This document shows positions 1 to 6,386 of a stretch of 8,083 bases of DNA, piece by piece. Position 1 is the stretch's first letter; each line of letters starts with the position of its first letter. The stretch is from Chloroflexota bacterium (lineage in GTDB: Bacteria > Chloroflexota > Dehalococcoidia > UBA2979): the NCBI GenBank assembly GCA_002725365.1, contig PBOW01000001.1:1-8083 (forward strand), read 5' to 3'. Both the position numbers and the translations under genes were made by a program. The notes under the pieces are model-generated. The model was not told the origin of the DNA, ran no database searches, and saw nothing but the letters and a program-made list of their open reading frames with translations.

Positions 1-1
1 A

Positions 2-406
2 CAACCGCTCCAGATTGATGACATTGTAGAGTTGGCTGATGGAGACTTGGCGTTGTCTACGGTGTACAGAGCGGTGGGCGAACTCCTGGAAGTCGGCTTG
101 GTCCGGAGCCTCCACTCCTCTGAGGGTAGAAAAATGGTCGAGCTCTCGACTGAACACACGAGTCACCATCATCACATATTGTGCAAAGGTTGTGACTCTG
201 CGACGGATATTCAGTTCACTGATGATTTAGAGCAACAAATAGAAGCTGAGATGAAACTAATTGCCGAAACAATGGGTGTTGAAGTTCACAGTCACTCACT
301 AGAAATATTGGGAATTTGCCGGGACTGCACGAGTGATTCGACTACTTGTTTTTGCAGGGGCGATGACTGCGAGTTAGATACGTCACAAGCAAACGACTGG
401 GACTGA
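2..406 (+). CDS. Fur-family metal-dependent transcriptional regulator, 5'-truncated by window edge
   Basis: This is the C-terminal part of a ferric-uptake-regulator-type repressor (Fur/Zur/PerR group), a cytoplasmic DNA-binding metal sensor. The frame is open from base 2, giving 134 visible residues. About 30-40 N-terminal residues are probably missing, so no start codon should be assigned; the internal TTG at position 32 is not a credible start. The end of the winged helix is visible (STVYRAVGELLEVGLV, residues 19-34). It is followed by the dimerisation domain with a HHHH cluster (residues 55-58), CKGC (61-64), the SHSLEI segment (97-102, His98) and CRDC (106-109). The two CxxC pairs are the usual structural zinc site, and the His residues fit the regulatory metal site. 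Beyond CRDC there is an unusual tail of about 25 residues with three more cysteines (116, 118, 123) and many acidic residues. The gene converges on the CoA-transferase gene with a 10-bp gap. The metal specificity (Fe, Zn, Mn/peroxide) cannot be told from sequence. The family assignment is firm. Confidence 0.92.
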   Translation, partial: QPLQIDDIVELADGDLALSTVYRAVGELLEVGLVRSLHSSEGRKMVELSTEHTSHHHHILCKGCDSATDIQFTDDLEQQIEAEMKLIAETMGVEVHSHSLEILGICRDCTSDSTTCFCRGDDCELDTSQANDWD

Positions 407-416
407 TCGTCAGCTT

Positions 417-2873
417 TTACGAGACAGCGCCGTTCACCACCAACTCAGCAATCTCCCCGTCAGATAAACCCAGTACAGTCCGCAGAACTTGGCTTGAGTG
501 TTCTCCAAAGGCTGGCGAGCGCTCCAGTTCAGGGGATCTCCCGTTGATACGAATAGGCTCTCCATCAATGAGAAGTTGATGATTTGGAGCGTCCGGTTGG
601 CTGACGACTCTATAGTGATTCTTCAGGGGGCTTCGTTCAGCGCAGTCCTGCAAATTAACTACCGGAGCCGCTGGAACACCAGCAGCCTGGAGAATATCCG
701 TCAATTCCCACGCGTCATATTGAGAAGTCCATTCACTCAAGATAGTCTCGATTTTGTCTTCCTGCACCTTCAGTTCATCTAGATAAAATGCGGGCGAGTT
801 AAGGTCTTCAGACAGAGGCAGAACTATTTTCATCAGTGCATCCCATTGAGCACTCGACTCACACGCGATTGCTATCCAAGAATCATCGCCCTTGACAGGA
901 AATACGTTGTGGGGACACGCGTTAAATGACCGATTCAAACTGGACGGTGGCACAGTTTCCTTGTCACGAAAACTAAGCCAAGGTACTCCTATAAATGACA
1001 ACGCTGAGCCCATTTGATTCAACCAAATTTCATGTCCCACCCCTGTACTTCTCCGCTGTTCCACAGCAGCCAAAACACTCGCAGCTAAAATTTGAGGCGA
1101 CGTGAAATCTGGATACGCACAACCAATACCGTGCGGTGGATCTTCGGGACGCCCCATTAGTTCATTGAATCCGGCTGCTGCGGTCAAATGTCCACCCATC
1201 GTCGGTTTGTCAGCCCAAGGTCCATCTCTCCCAGAACCGGGCAGATGTGCATAAATAACCTGCGGATTGTTTTTGCTAATTACTTCGAACCCAAGGCCAA
1301 GTCGATCGAGCACATGAGGTCGATAATTATTTATCACGACGTCAGAATTCTCAGCTAATTTACGAGCAATCTCTTTTCCTTGCTCTGTGCCCAAATCAAG
1401 TGATATCGACTGCTTTCCAGCATTCACATCATTAAACCAGTAACCGAGATTCAATGAATCCGTATCGGCTGGGGAGGGTCTCACACGAAAGGCGTCTAGT
1501 CGCTTTATAGACTCCACTCGGATAACTTCAGCGCCGAAGTTTGCAAGAATTCGGCCGCCTAATGGACCGGCTAAGACCCAACAAAAATCAAGCACACGCA
1601 ACCCGTCAAGAGGTTTACCAGAATCAGTTGGCGTTCCCAAATAGGGCGCAGGCATGACGGGGTCAGGTATGCTCACGTCAGTTAATTCGGTCTCAATCTC
1701 ATCTCTGTGCTCATCCAATTTTGGAGCTGGCTTTAACGGTATTGTTCTATTCAGATCGTCGAGAGGGCTTTTTGGCACATCAACTTCACGACCGTCCGGT
1801 AATTGCAATTCCCTGAACTGACGGGTGGCGAGAAAATGTTGCTCTTTTGCAACATCACCAAGACTATTCACTGGCATTGCAATCAGATCAAGACCCCAAG
1901 CTTCCTTAAGCAGCTGGTCTGACGTTTTAGTCCGTGTGAATGTTTCGAGCCTTTCACGTACATACGGATCTCTGTTGACATCCGTACGAACACGTTCCAT
2001 CGCGAGGATGTTGTCCATCTCTTCACGACTAAATAAGCCTGAACTGGATAACCACTGAATCGAGTCCTCAAGATTATTGGGCTTCAGTCGTAACGCGACC
2101 CATCGGCCATCCGCACATTCGTAGATCGGAGGTGCTATCCCTGGTCGAGCAGGTATCCTGCGATCAATTTCCCAGAAATTGATGTTCGAGGTCTGGAGCA
2201 CACTCATCGTCAGTGCCTCCTGAGTGGAAATTGATACCGAGGGGCCAGAAGATTCTGGATTTCTGTTTCTCTCTGCCAACGCAATGAGTGCCCCAGTGAA
2301 TGCGTTTAATCCGGCCATAATGTGGCTCTGCTCACCAGGAGCTAGTGCTGGAGGACCATTGGAAGAGCCGCTTACATAGAGCAGCCCACTGAGCGCTGCG
2401 CTAATCAAGTCACCTCCTTGCCAATTTTTCCAATACGACTGATCGTCGAATGGTTTAATCTCCACTTCTATCAGTCGCTCGTTTACATTGTCGAAATCCA
2501 CAAGCTCTCTCCACGCAGACAAAGGAGATGAGTTGTTACCCGTTGTGCTACCAAACAAAAAATCTGAGCGACCGACTAAATTTTCAAACAACTTCACGTC
2601 CGATTCGACACTCGGATCAAGCACTATCGATCGTTTATTTATATTGAGGTACAAATGAGTAAGGCCTGTTTCAATCGACGGCTCATCTTTAAGGAATGGG
2701 GCTCGCGAGCGCATTCTACCCCCTGTCGGAGGCTCAATTCGAATTACATCACCACCCATATCTGCGAATAGTCTCGTTGCAAAAGCGCCCGCCTCATCGG
2801 TGAGATCCAAGGCCCGTAGGTGAGTCAGAGGTAAATCATTATCCATTGAGTCCACACTGTAACTGATAATCAT
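417..2873 (-). CDS. Two-domain (fused) family III CoA-transferase, CaiB/BaiF type
   Basis: This is a predicted cytoplasmic enzyme moving CoA between carboxylic acids via enzyme-bound anhydride intermediates, as known for family III CoA-transferases. At 818 residues it is twice the usual length of about 400. Domain 1 spans roughly residues 15-395 (LRALDLT near 19, DVIRIE 42-47, KRSIVLD 80-86), and domain 2 spans 422-815 (LRVLDF 425-430, AEVIRVES 448-455, NAGKQSISLDL 484-494). A 25-residue Pro/Asp-rich linker joins them. Asp155 in domain 1 (GGDLISAALSGLL) falls where the catalytic Asp of formyl-CoA transferase is expected. Domain 2 has Gly560 there (PTMGGHLTAAAGF), so only domain 1 looks catalytic. 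Domain 1 resembles the product of 3886-5106 and domain 2 that of 5103-6341, suggesting a fused heterodimer. The first ATG (2873) has only a weak upstream AGGAA. Met10 (codon at 2846-2844) is a possible alternative that fits the usual N-terminus of the family but lacks a good ribosome site. The substrate is unknown. Confidence 0.9.
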   Translation of the reverse strand: MIISYSVDSMDNDLPLTHLRALDLTDEAGAFATRLFADMGGDVIRIEPPTGGRMRSRAPFLKDEPSIETGLTHLYLNINKRSIVLDPSVESDVKLFENLVGRSDFLFGSTTGNNSSPLSAWRELVDFDNVNERLIEVEIKPFDDQSYWKNWQGGDLISAALSGLLYVSGSSNGPPALAPGEQSHIMAGLNAFTGALIALAERNRNPESSGPSVSISTQEALTMSVLQTSNINFWEIDRRIPARPGIAPPIYECADGRWVALRLKPNNLEDSIQWLSSSGLFSREEMDNILAMERVRTDVNRDPYVRERLETFTRTKTSDQLLKEAWGLDLIAMPVNSLGDVAKEQHFLATRQFRELQLPDGREVDVPKSPLDDLNRTIPLKPAPKLDEHRDEIETELTDVSIPDPVMPAPYLGTPTDSGKPLDGLRVLDFCWVLAGPLGGRILANFGAEVIRVESIKRLDAFRVRPSPADTDSLNLGYWFNDVNAGKQSISLDLGTEQGKEIARKLAENSDVVINNYRPHVLDRLGLGFEVISKNNPQVIYAHLPGSGRDGPWADKPTMGGHLTAAAGFNELMGRPEDPPHGIGCAYPDFTSPQILAASVLAAVEQRRSTGVGHEIWLNQMGSALSFIGVPWLSFRDKETVPPSSLNRSFNACPHNVFPVKGDDSWIAIACESSAQWDALMKIVLPLSEDLNSPAFYLDELKVQEDKIETILSEWTSQYDAWELTDILQAAGVPAAPVVNLQDCAERSPLKNHYRVVSQPDAPNHQLLIDGEPIRINGRSPELERSPAFGEHSSQVLRTVLGLSDGEIAELVVNGAVS

Positions 2874-2931
2874 GGATTATCTCAAATTCCTGTTCCAACC
2901 ATTAGTCGAGTTGCCCCATTTGGGAAATAAG

Positions 2932-2959
2932 TTGCAACGTAGGAATTCAACGTTAATAT
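2932..2959 (+). promoter_or_regulatory. Candidate sigma70-type promoter for the + strand cluster
   Basis: TTGCAA at 2932-2937 could serve as the -35 element and TAATAT at 2954-2959 as the -10, with a 16-bp spacer. Each is a four-of-six match, so this is plausible but not strong. It lies 56 bp ahead of the enoyl-CoA hydratase start codon. Confidence 0.35.
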
Positions 2960-2961
2960 GA

Positions 2962-2978
2962 GCCGATACATAATCGGC
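2962..2978. promoter_or_regulatory. 17-bp inverted repeat, candidate operator
   Basis: GCCGAT and its exact reverse complement ATCGGC are separated by a 5-bp spacer ACATA. The repeat sits just downstream of the candidate -10 box, around the predicted transcription start. This is a typical place for a repressor to block initiation. Its size would suit a dimeric helix-turn-helix repressor. No such repressor gene is in the window except the Fur homologue, whose known boxes are AT-rich and do not look like this. Confidence 0.4.
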
Positions 2979-3005
2979 AGTTAAACTAATCGACTAATAC
3001 AGAAC

Positions 3006-3011
3006 GAGGAG
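3006..3011 (+). promoter_or_regulatory. Ribosome binding site of the enoyl-CoA hydratase homologue
   Basis: GAGGAG lies 3 nt ahead of the ATG at 3015. It is a strong Shine-Dalgarno core with slightly short spacing, and it fixes this start. Confidence 0.7.
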
Positions 3012-3014
3012 AAT

Positions 3015-3848
3015 ATGGGATATCAAGACATCACGGTAGAACGAATAGGTGATGACCAGAGCATCGTAAAAATGACGCTCAACCGACCAGAAAAATTAAA
3101 TGCCTTAACTTTTCCGATGCTCAAGGAAATGCGGGAGGTATTTGAAGAAATACGTTTTGAACGCAGTGTGAGAGTACTTGTTATTACTGGTGCAGGCCGG
3201 GGATTTTGTTCAGGTATGGATCATGCCGGAGGTGCCACTGGCGACCATATCAACCCCAAGGACGGCAACCCTAATCCAGGAGCTCCAGATCCTGAGGGTG
3301 AACGAATGAATTTCCATCACGAAACGAAAACATTCAAAGCATTGAGGGAACTTGATATCCCCATAATTGCCGGAATTAATGGCCCGTGTGTAGGAGCTGG
3401 TTTTGATCTGGCTTGTCTCGCCGATCTCGCAGTGGCTTCTTCTAGTGCCCGATATCAGGTCGCCTATGTGAAGAGAGGACTGTATGCGGACCTAGGAGGC
3501 TTTTGGGCAATACCAAAAATCATTGGCTGGCGTTTGGCTATGGAGATGATGTTCACCGGCAGATTCCTCTCGGCCGAAGAGGGTCATGAAGCGGGAGTGA
3601 CAAATTATTTAGTTGATGATGATGAATTCGATTCCAAACTCGAAGACTTTGCAAAAGAAGTAGCCTCTGGCCCCCCTATCGGTCAAAAAGTCGGCAAGTT
3701 GATGGCATACAAGACGATGAGTATGGACTATGAGCGGGCACTTGATCTGTCCGCCATGGTGCTACCGTTGGTTACCCTCTCTGATGATCGAGCCGAAGGG
3801 GTACGTGCCTTTCTTGAAAAAAGAGATGGTAGTTTCTCAGGATTCTAA
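3015..3848 (+). CDS. Enoyl-CoA hydratase/isomerase (crotonase superfamily) homologue
   Basis: This is a 277-residue crotonase-fold protein of normal family length, expected to act on an acyl-CoA in the cytoplasm. Visible signatures are LNRPEKLNAL (22-31), ITGAGRGFCSGMD (57-69, first oxyanion-hole strand), INGPCVGAGFDLACLAD (121-137, second oxyanion-hole strand) and AMEMMFTG (175-182). By alignment from memory, the first catalytic Glu of rat mitochondrial hydratase (Glu144) is Asp131 here, and the second (Glu164) is Tyr151. Asp159 in ADLGG matches the extra Asp of dienoyl-CoA isomerase (ADVG). It is therefore unlikely to be a standard two-Glu hydratase; an isomerase, a hydrolase-like or another crotonase-type reaction is possible. 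A polar, Gly/Pro/Asn-rich loop at about residues 70-98 is longer than usual. It is the first gene of the plus-strand cluster, 37 bp ahead of the CoA-transferase pair, which supports joint action on the same acyl-CoA. Family membership is firm and the reaction is not assigned. Confidence 0.9.
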   Translation: MGYQDITVERIGDDQSIVKMTLNRPEKLNALTFPMLKEMREVFEEIRFERSVRVLVITGAGRGFCSGMDHAGGATGDHINPKDGNPNPGAPDPEGERMNFHHETKTFKALRELDIPIIAGINGPCVGAGFDLACLADLAVASSSARYQVAYVKRGLYADLGGFWAIPKIIGWRLAMEMMFTGRFLSAEEGHEAGVTNYLVDDDEFDSKLEDFAKEVASGPPIGQKVGKLMAYKTMSMDYERALDLSAMVLPLVTLSDDRAEGVRAFLEKRDGSFSGF

Positions 3849-3885
3849 CTGAATTCACTCGCCTAGCTGGAGAGCCAACATAACT

Positions 3886-5106
3886 ATGACAGAGCAAGCA
3901 CATGAAACAAAAAGTCCGTCAATCTTAGAGGGTATCCGAGTCGTTGACTTAACGACCGGCAGCTTCAATTATGCCGGTCGTCTGCTTGCTGGTCTTGGAG
4001 CTGAGGTAATCAAGATAGAATCAACCGAAGGTGATCCTCTGCGACATTGGGGCCCGTTCCGAGACGACAAAAAAAATATTGAGACCGGTGGCAGACATCT
4101 ACACTTGGATGCTGGCAAACGATCAATAGGTATCGATCTCGATAGCCTAGAAGGACAAACCTTAGCCAAGAATATTATTGGAAATTGTGACGTAGTTCTA
4201 GAAAGTTTCGAACCAGGGTATCTAGAAACTGTAGGGCTTTCCTTTGAATCTCTTGCGTCTTCTCATACCGATCTCATCATGGTCTCGATGAGCCACTTCG
4301 GACAGTCAGGCCCATATAAGGATTATCACGGCAGTGAGATAGTTGATGTCGCTATAGGAGGGTATCTCCGGCTCACTGGCGAACCTGACCGCGAACCTGT
4401 GAAGCCATACGATGACTTGGTAATACAGCACACGGCACTCCACGCAGCCACCGCGGCCGTCGTGGGTATCATGCATCGGGATAATACTGGAGAGGGAGAT
4501 TGGTTCGATGTTGCTGCAATCGACGCGGCTCTTTTTCTAATAGGCGGCCCAACTCAGAGTTATTTTTTCAACGGGAAAGTTGCCCAGCGCAATGGGAATC
4601 GACTTTTATTCACTGAACCACAATATCTTTATCCTTCAACAATCAGGCCTTGTCTCGATGGATACGTACATGCTCACGGGAATAACCGAAATCAAGATCT
4701 ACTTGCTGTTCTAATGCCTGACATAGGTTTAGAACCATTATTCGATACCCCGATGGGCAATGCCGACAAAATCGATGAACTCATGGATCTATGGCTCTCC
4801 ACTAGAAATAAATTCGAAGTCGTCAGACTGGCCCAAGAACTAAGATTACCTTTTACCGAGGTACTCACACCAGAAGAAATATTGCAGGATCCTCATCTTG
4901 AGGAAAGAGGTTTTTTAGTAAACCTCAAACATCCGCTGGAGCCAAATCTTCTCCAGCCAGGACATGCGGCTCTAATGAGTGAAACTCCTTGGATTAATCA
5001 ACGTGCTCCGTTAATCGGCGAGCATACTGATGAAATCCTGCAAACGCTTCTTGGAATCGATGAAAAAGAACGAGCAGAACTGCGAGATAAGGGGGTTATC
5101 GAATGA
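3886..5106 (+). CDS. Family III CoA-transferase, first subunit of a putative pair
   Basis: This is a 406-residue CaiB/BaiF-type CoA-transferase of normal single-domain length. Family features include IRVVDLTTGSFNYAGRLLAGLGAEVIKIES (17-46), DAGKRSIGIDL (75-85), CDVVLESFEPG (101-111), VSMSHFGQSGPY (133-144) and a C-terminal GEHTDEIL segment (378-385). At the position of the catalytic Asp of formyl-CoA transferase there is Glu151 (HGSEIVDVAIGGYL). Glu could still carry the acyl group, but this is a noticeable change. It shares an IETG...HL...KRSI arrangement (residues 65-81) with the first half of the divergent fused enzyme. Its stop codon overlaps the next start (ATGA), so the two are probably translationally coupled and may form a heterodimer, as known for BbsEF (benzylsuccinate) and SmtAB (malate) CoA-transferases. 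GGAGAG at 3869-3874 is a modest ribosome site 11 nt ahead of the ATG. The substrate is unknown. Confidence 0.9.
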   Translation: MTEQAHETKSPSILEGIRVVDLTTGSFNYAGRLLAGLGAEVIKIESTEGDPLRHWGPFRDDKKNIETGGRHLHLDAGKRSIGIDLDSLEGQTLAKNIIGNCDVVLESFEPGYLETVGLSFESLASSHTDLIMVSMSHFGQSGPYKDYHGSEIVDVAIGGYLRLTGEPDREPVKPYDDLVIQHTALHAATAAVVGIMHRDNTGEGDWFDVAAIDAALFLIGGPTQSYFFNGKVAQRNGNRLLFTEPQYLYPSTIRPCLDGYVHAHGNNRNQDLLAVLMPDIGLEPLFDTPMGNADKIDELMDLWLSTRNKFEVVRLAQELRLPFTEVLTPEEILQDPHLEERGFLVNLKHPLEPNLLQPGHAALMSETPWINQRAPLIGEHTDEILQTLLGIDEKERAELRDKGVIE

Positions 5107-6341
5107 GTGCCCAGGCCCTCAACAAAATCAGAGTCCTTGAATTGACTACGGCCGTTGCTGGGCCGGTGGCAGGATGTGTACTCGCTGATATGGGGGCGGA
5201 GGTTATAAAAATTGAATCCCCTGGAGGGAGAAGCCTAAAAAGTCCGGGGGCTCCACCGCCGATTGAGGGAGCACCGGATCACCCCTATAACCGAACCGCT
5301 TTTTTTAACGAACTCCATCGCGGTAAAAAACTACTGTCGCTCGACCTGAAGCATGAAGATGGAAAGAATATTTTCTTGCGACTTGTTGAAAATGCCGATG
5401 TGGTAATGGAAAATTTCTCGCCAAAAATTGTTGGTCGACTCGGGATTGATTACGCAGAGTTAAAGAAAATCAAGAACGACATCATATGTGTCTCAATGCC
5501 CGCATTTGGTAAATCTGGTCCATACGAATCGAGAGCCTCGTACGGACCTGGTATAGATGCAATGAGTGGACTTTCGCATCTCACAGGGTTTCCCGATGGC
5601 AATCCTGGCAAACCCGCCCAATTTTATTGTGACCAGAATGCTGGCCTGACCGCAGCACTAACTGTGATGGGTGCAGTCAGACACAGAAACCGTACTGGGC
5701 AAGGACAATATATCGAGCTAGCAATGCTAGAAGGTGAAATGCAACTAATCGCGCCTGCCCTCATGGATGTGATGATGAATTCCAGATCGCCGAATCGCAC
5801 GGGCAACAGACACGACAGGTTCGCCCCTCAGGGGGTTTACAGATGCAAAGGTGAGAACGAATGGGTTGCCATAACAGTCAGAACTGATGTCGAATGGCAG
5901 TCGCTAGCTAACCTAATCGGCAAACCTGAAGTTGCGAAAGATAACCGCTTCATTGATCTGGATGGGCGACAAATACATCACGAGGATATTGATAAACTAG
6001 TCGAAAACTGGACGCAGACCCTAACCCCGCAAGAGGCAGAAACGGCCATGCAAGGGGCTGGGATTCCAGCTGGAGCACTCCTTAACCTCAACGAAGCGTT
6101 TACCCATCCACAATTCCAACATAGGAACACACTAGTGCATGTCGAACACCCTGAAATGGGCACATTCCCGCACACACGTACTGCCTGGCGTTCAAAAAAT
6201 AAAAATGAAGGGGTAGCCGGACCGGCGCCAACCTTCGGAAATGCAAACAAATATGTGTTGTCCGACCTTCTCAACTTCTCGCAAGAAGAACAACAGAAGT
6301 TAAAGGATCTTGGAATTGTCTCGGATGCGCCCTTAAGCTGA
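5103..6341 (+). CDS. Family III CoA-transferase, second subunit of a putative pair
   Basis: This is a 412-residue CaiB/BaiF-type protein. It has the full set of family landmarks: IRVLELTTAVAGPVAG (9-24), GAEVIKIESPGG (31-42), HRGKKLLSLDLK (72-83), DVVMENFSP (99-107), SMPAFGKSGPY (131-141), a LTGFPDG loop (160-166), RTGQGQYIELAMLE (197-210), GNR (234-236) and WVAITVRTDVEW (254-265). The expected catalytic Asp position is Gly148 (YGPGIDAMSGL); Asp152 is four residues later and is not obviously equivalent. The protein may therefore supply structure and CoA or substrate binding, with the upstream subunit giving the acidic residue. It resembles the second half of the fused minus-strand enzyme. The ATG overlaps the previous stop by 4 nt and is preceded by AAGGGGG at 5089-5095, 7 nt away, so it has its own good ribosome site. 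It could also be an independent homodimeric enzyme. The substrate is unknown. Confidence 0.9.
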   Translation: MSAQALNKIRVLELTTAVAGPVAGCVLADMGAEVIKIESPGGRSLKSPGAPPPIEGAPDHPYNRTAFFNELHRGKKLLSLDLKHEDGKNIFLRLVENADVVMENFSPKIVGRLGIDYAELKKIKNDIICVSMPAFGKSGPYESRASYGPGIDAMSGLSHLTGFPDGNPGKPAQFYCDQNAGLTAALTVMGAVRHRNRTGQGQYIELAMLEGEMQLIAPALMDVMMNSRSPNRTGNRHDRFAPQGVYRCKGENEWVAITVRTDVEWQSLANLIGKPEVAKDNRFIDLDGRQIHHEDIDKLVENWTQTLTPQEAETAMQGAGIPAGALLNLNEAFTHPQFQHRNTLVHVEHPEMGTFPHTRTAWRSKNKNEGVAGPAPTFGNANKYVLSDLLNFSQEEQQKLKDLGIVSDAPLS

Positions 6342-6359
6342 CGCCAGGTCAGAGACAAT
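6315..6359 (+). other. Nested inverted repeat spanning the CoA-transferase stop codon
   Basis: An outer 7-bp stem (ATTGTCT 6315-6321 with AGACAAT 6353-6359) encloses an inner 5-bp stem (CTGAC 6338-6342 with GTCAG 6348-6352, loop GCCAG). The inner stem contains the TGA stop. There is no following T-run, so it does not look like an intrinsic terminator. In the mRNA it could be a processing or stabilising hairpin between the CoA-transferase and transporter cistrons, or it may be chance. Confidence 0.25.
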
Positions 6360-6374
6360 CTGGAATAGACAATG

Positions 6375-6381
6375 AGAGGAG
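6375..6381 (+). promoter_or_regulatory. Ribosome binding site that decides the transporter start
   Basis: AGAGGAG is placed 5 nt before the ATG at 6387. It lies inside the reading frame if the earlier ATG at 6372 were used, and that ATG has only a weak GGAATAG upstream. This favours 6387 as the real start. Confidence 0.65.
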
Positions 6382-6386
6382 CATTG

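Larger units (their letters stand above)
2874..3014. promoter_or_regulatory. Divergent intergenic control region
   Basis: This 141-bp region separates the minus-strand fused CoA-transferase gene from the plus-strand cluster, so it should hold promoters for both. On the plus strand TTGCAA (2932-2937) and TAATAT (2954-2959), 16 bp apart, each match the sigma70 consensus hexamers at four of six positions. Transcription would then start near 2965, inside a 17-bp inverted repeat. ACTAAT occurs three times: on the plus strand at 2985-2990 and 2993-2998, and on the minus strand at 2901-2906. I could not pick out a convincing minus-strand promoter. The promoter assignment is inference from weak motifs. 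Confidence 0.5.

Noticed and set aside
160..176. His codon run (CACCATCATCACA) as a nucleotide repeat
   Set aside because: It encodes the normal HHHH metal-binding cluster of the Fur family.
403..418. CTGA-TCG-TCAG followed by TTTT in the convergent gap, as a possible terminator
   Set aside because: The stem is only 4 bp and the T-run only four bases; too weak to call a terminator.
1825..2071. Small open frames on both strands inside the fused CoA-transferase gene
   Set aside because: They overlap a clear 818-residue family III enzyme and their translations show no recognisable domain; shadows of the real gene.
6372..6386. ATG at 6372 as transporter start
   Set aside because: The strong AGAGGAG lies downstream of it and correctly placed for the ATG at 6387; kept only as an alternative.
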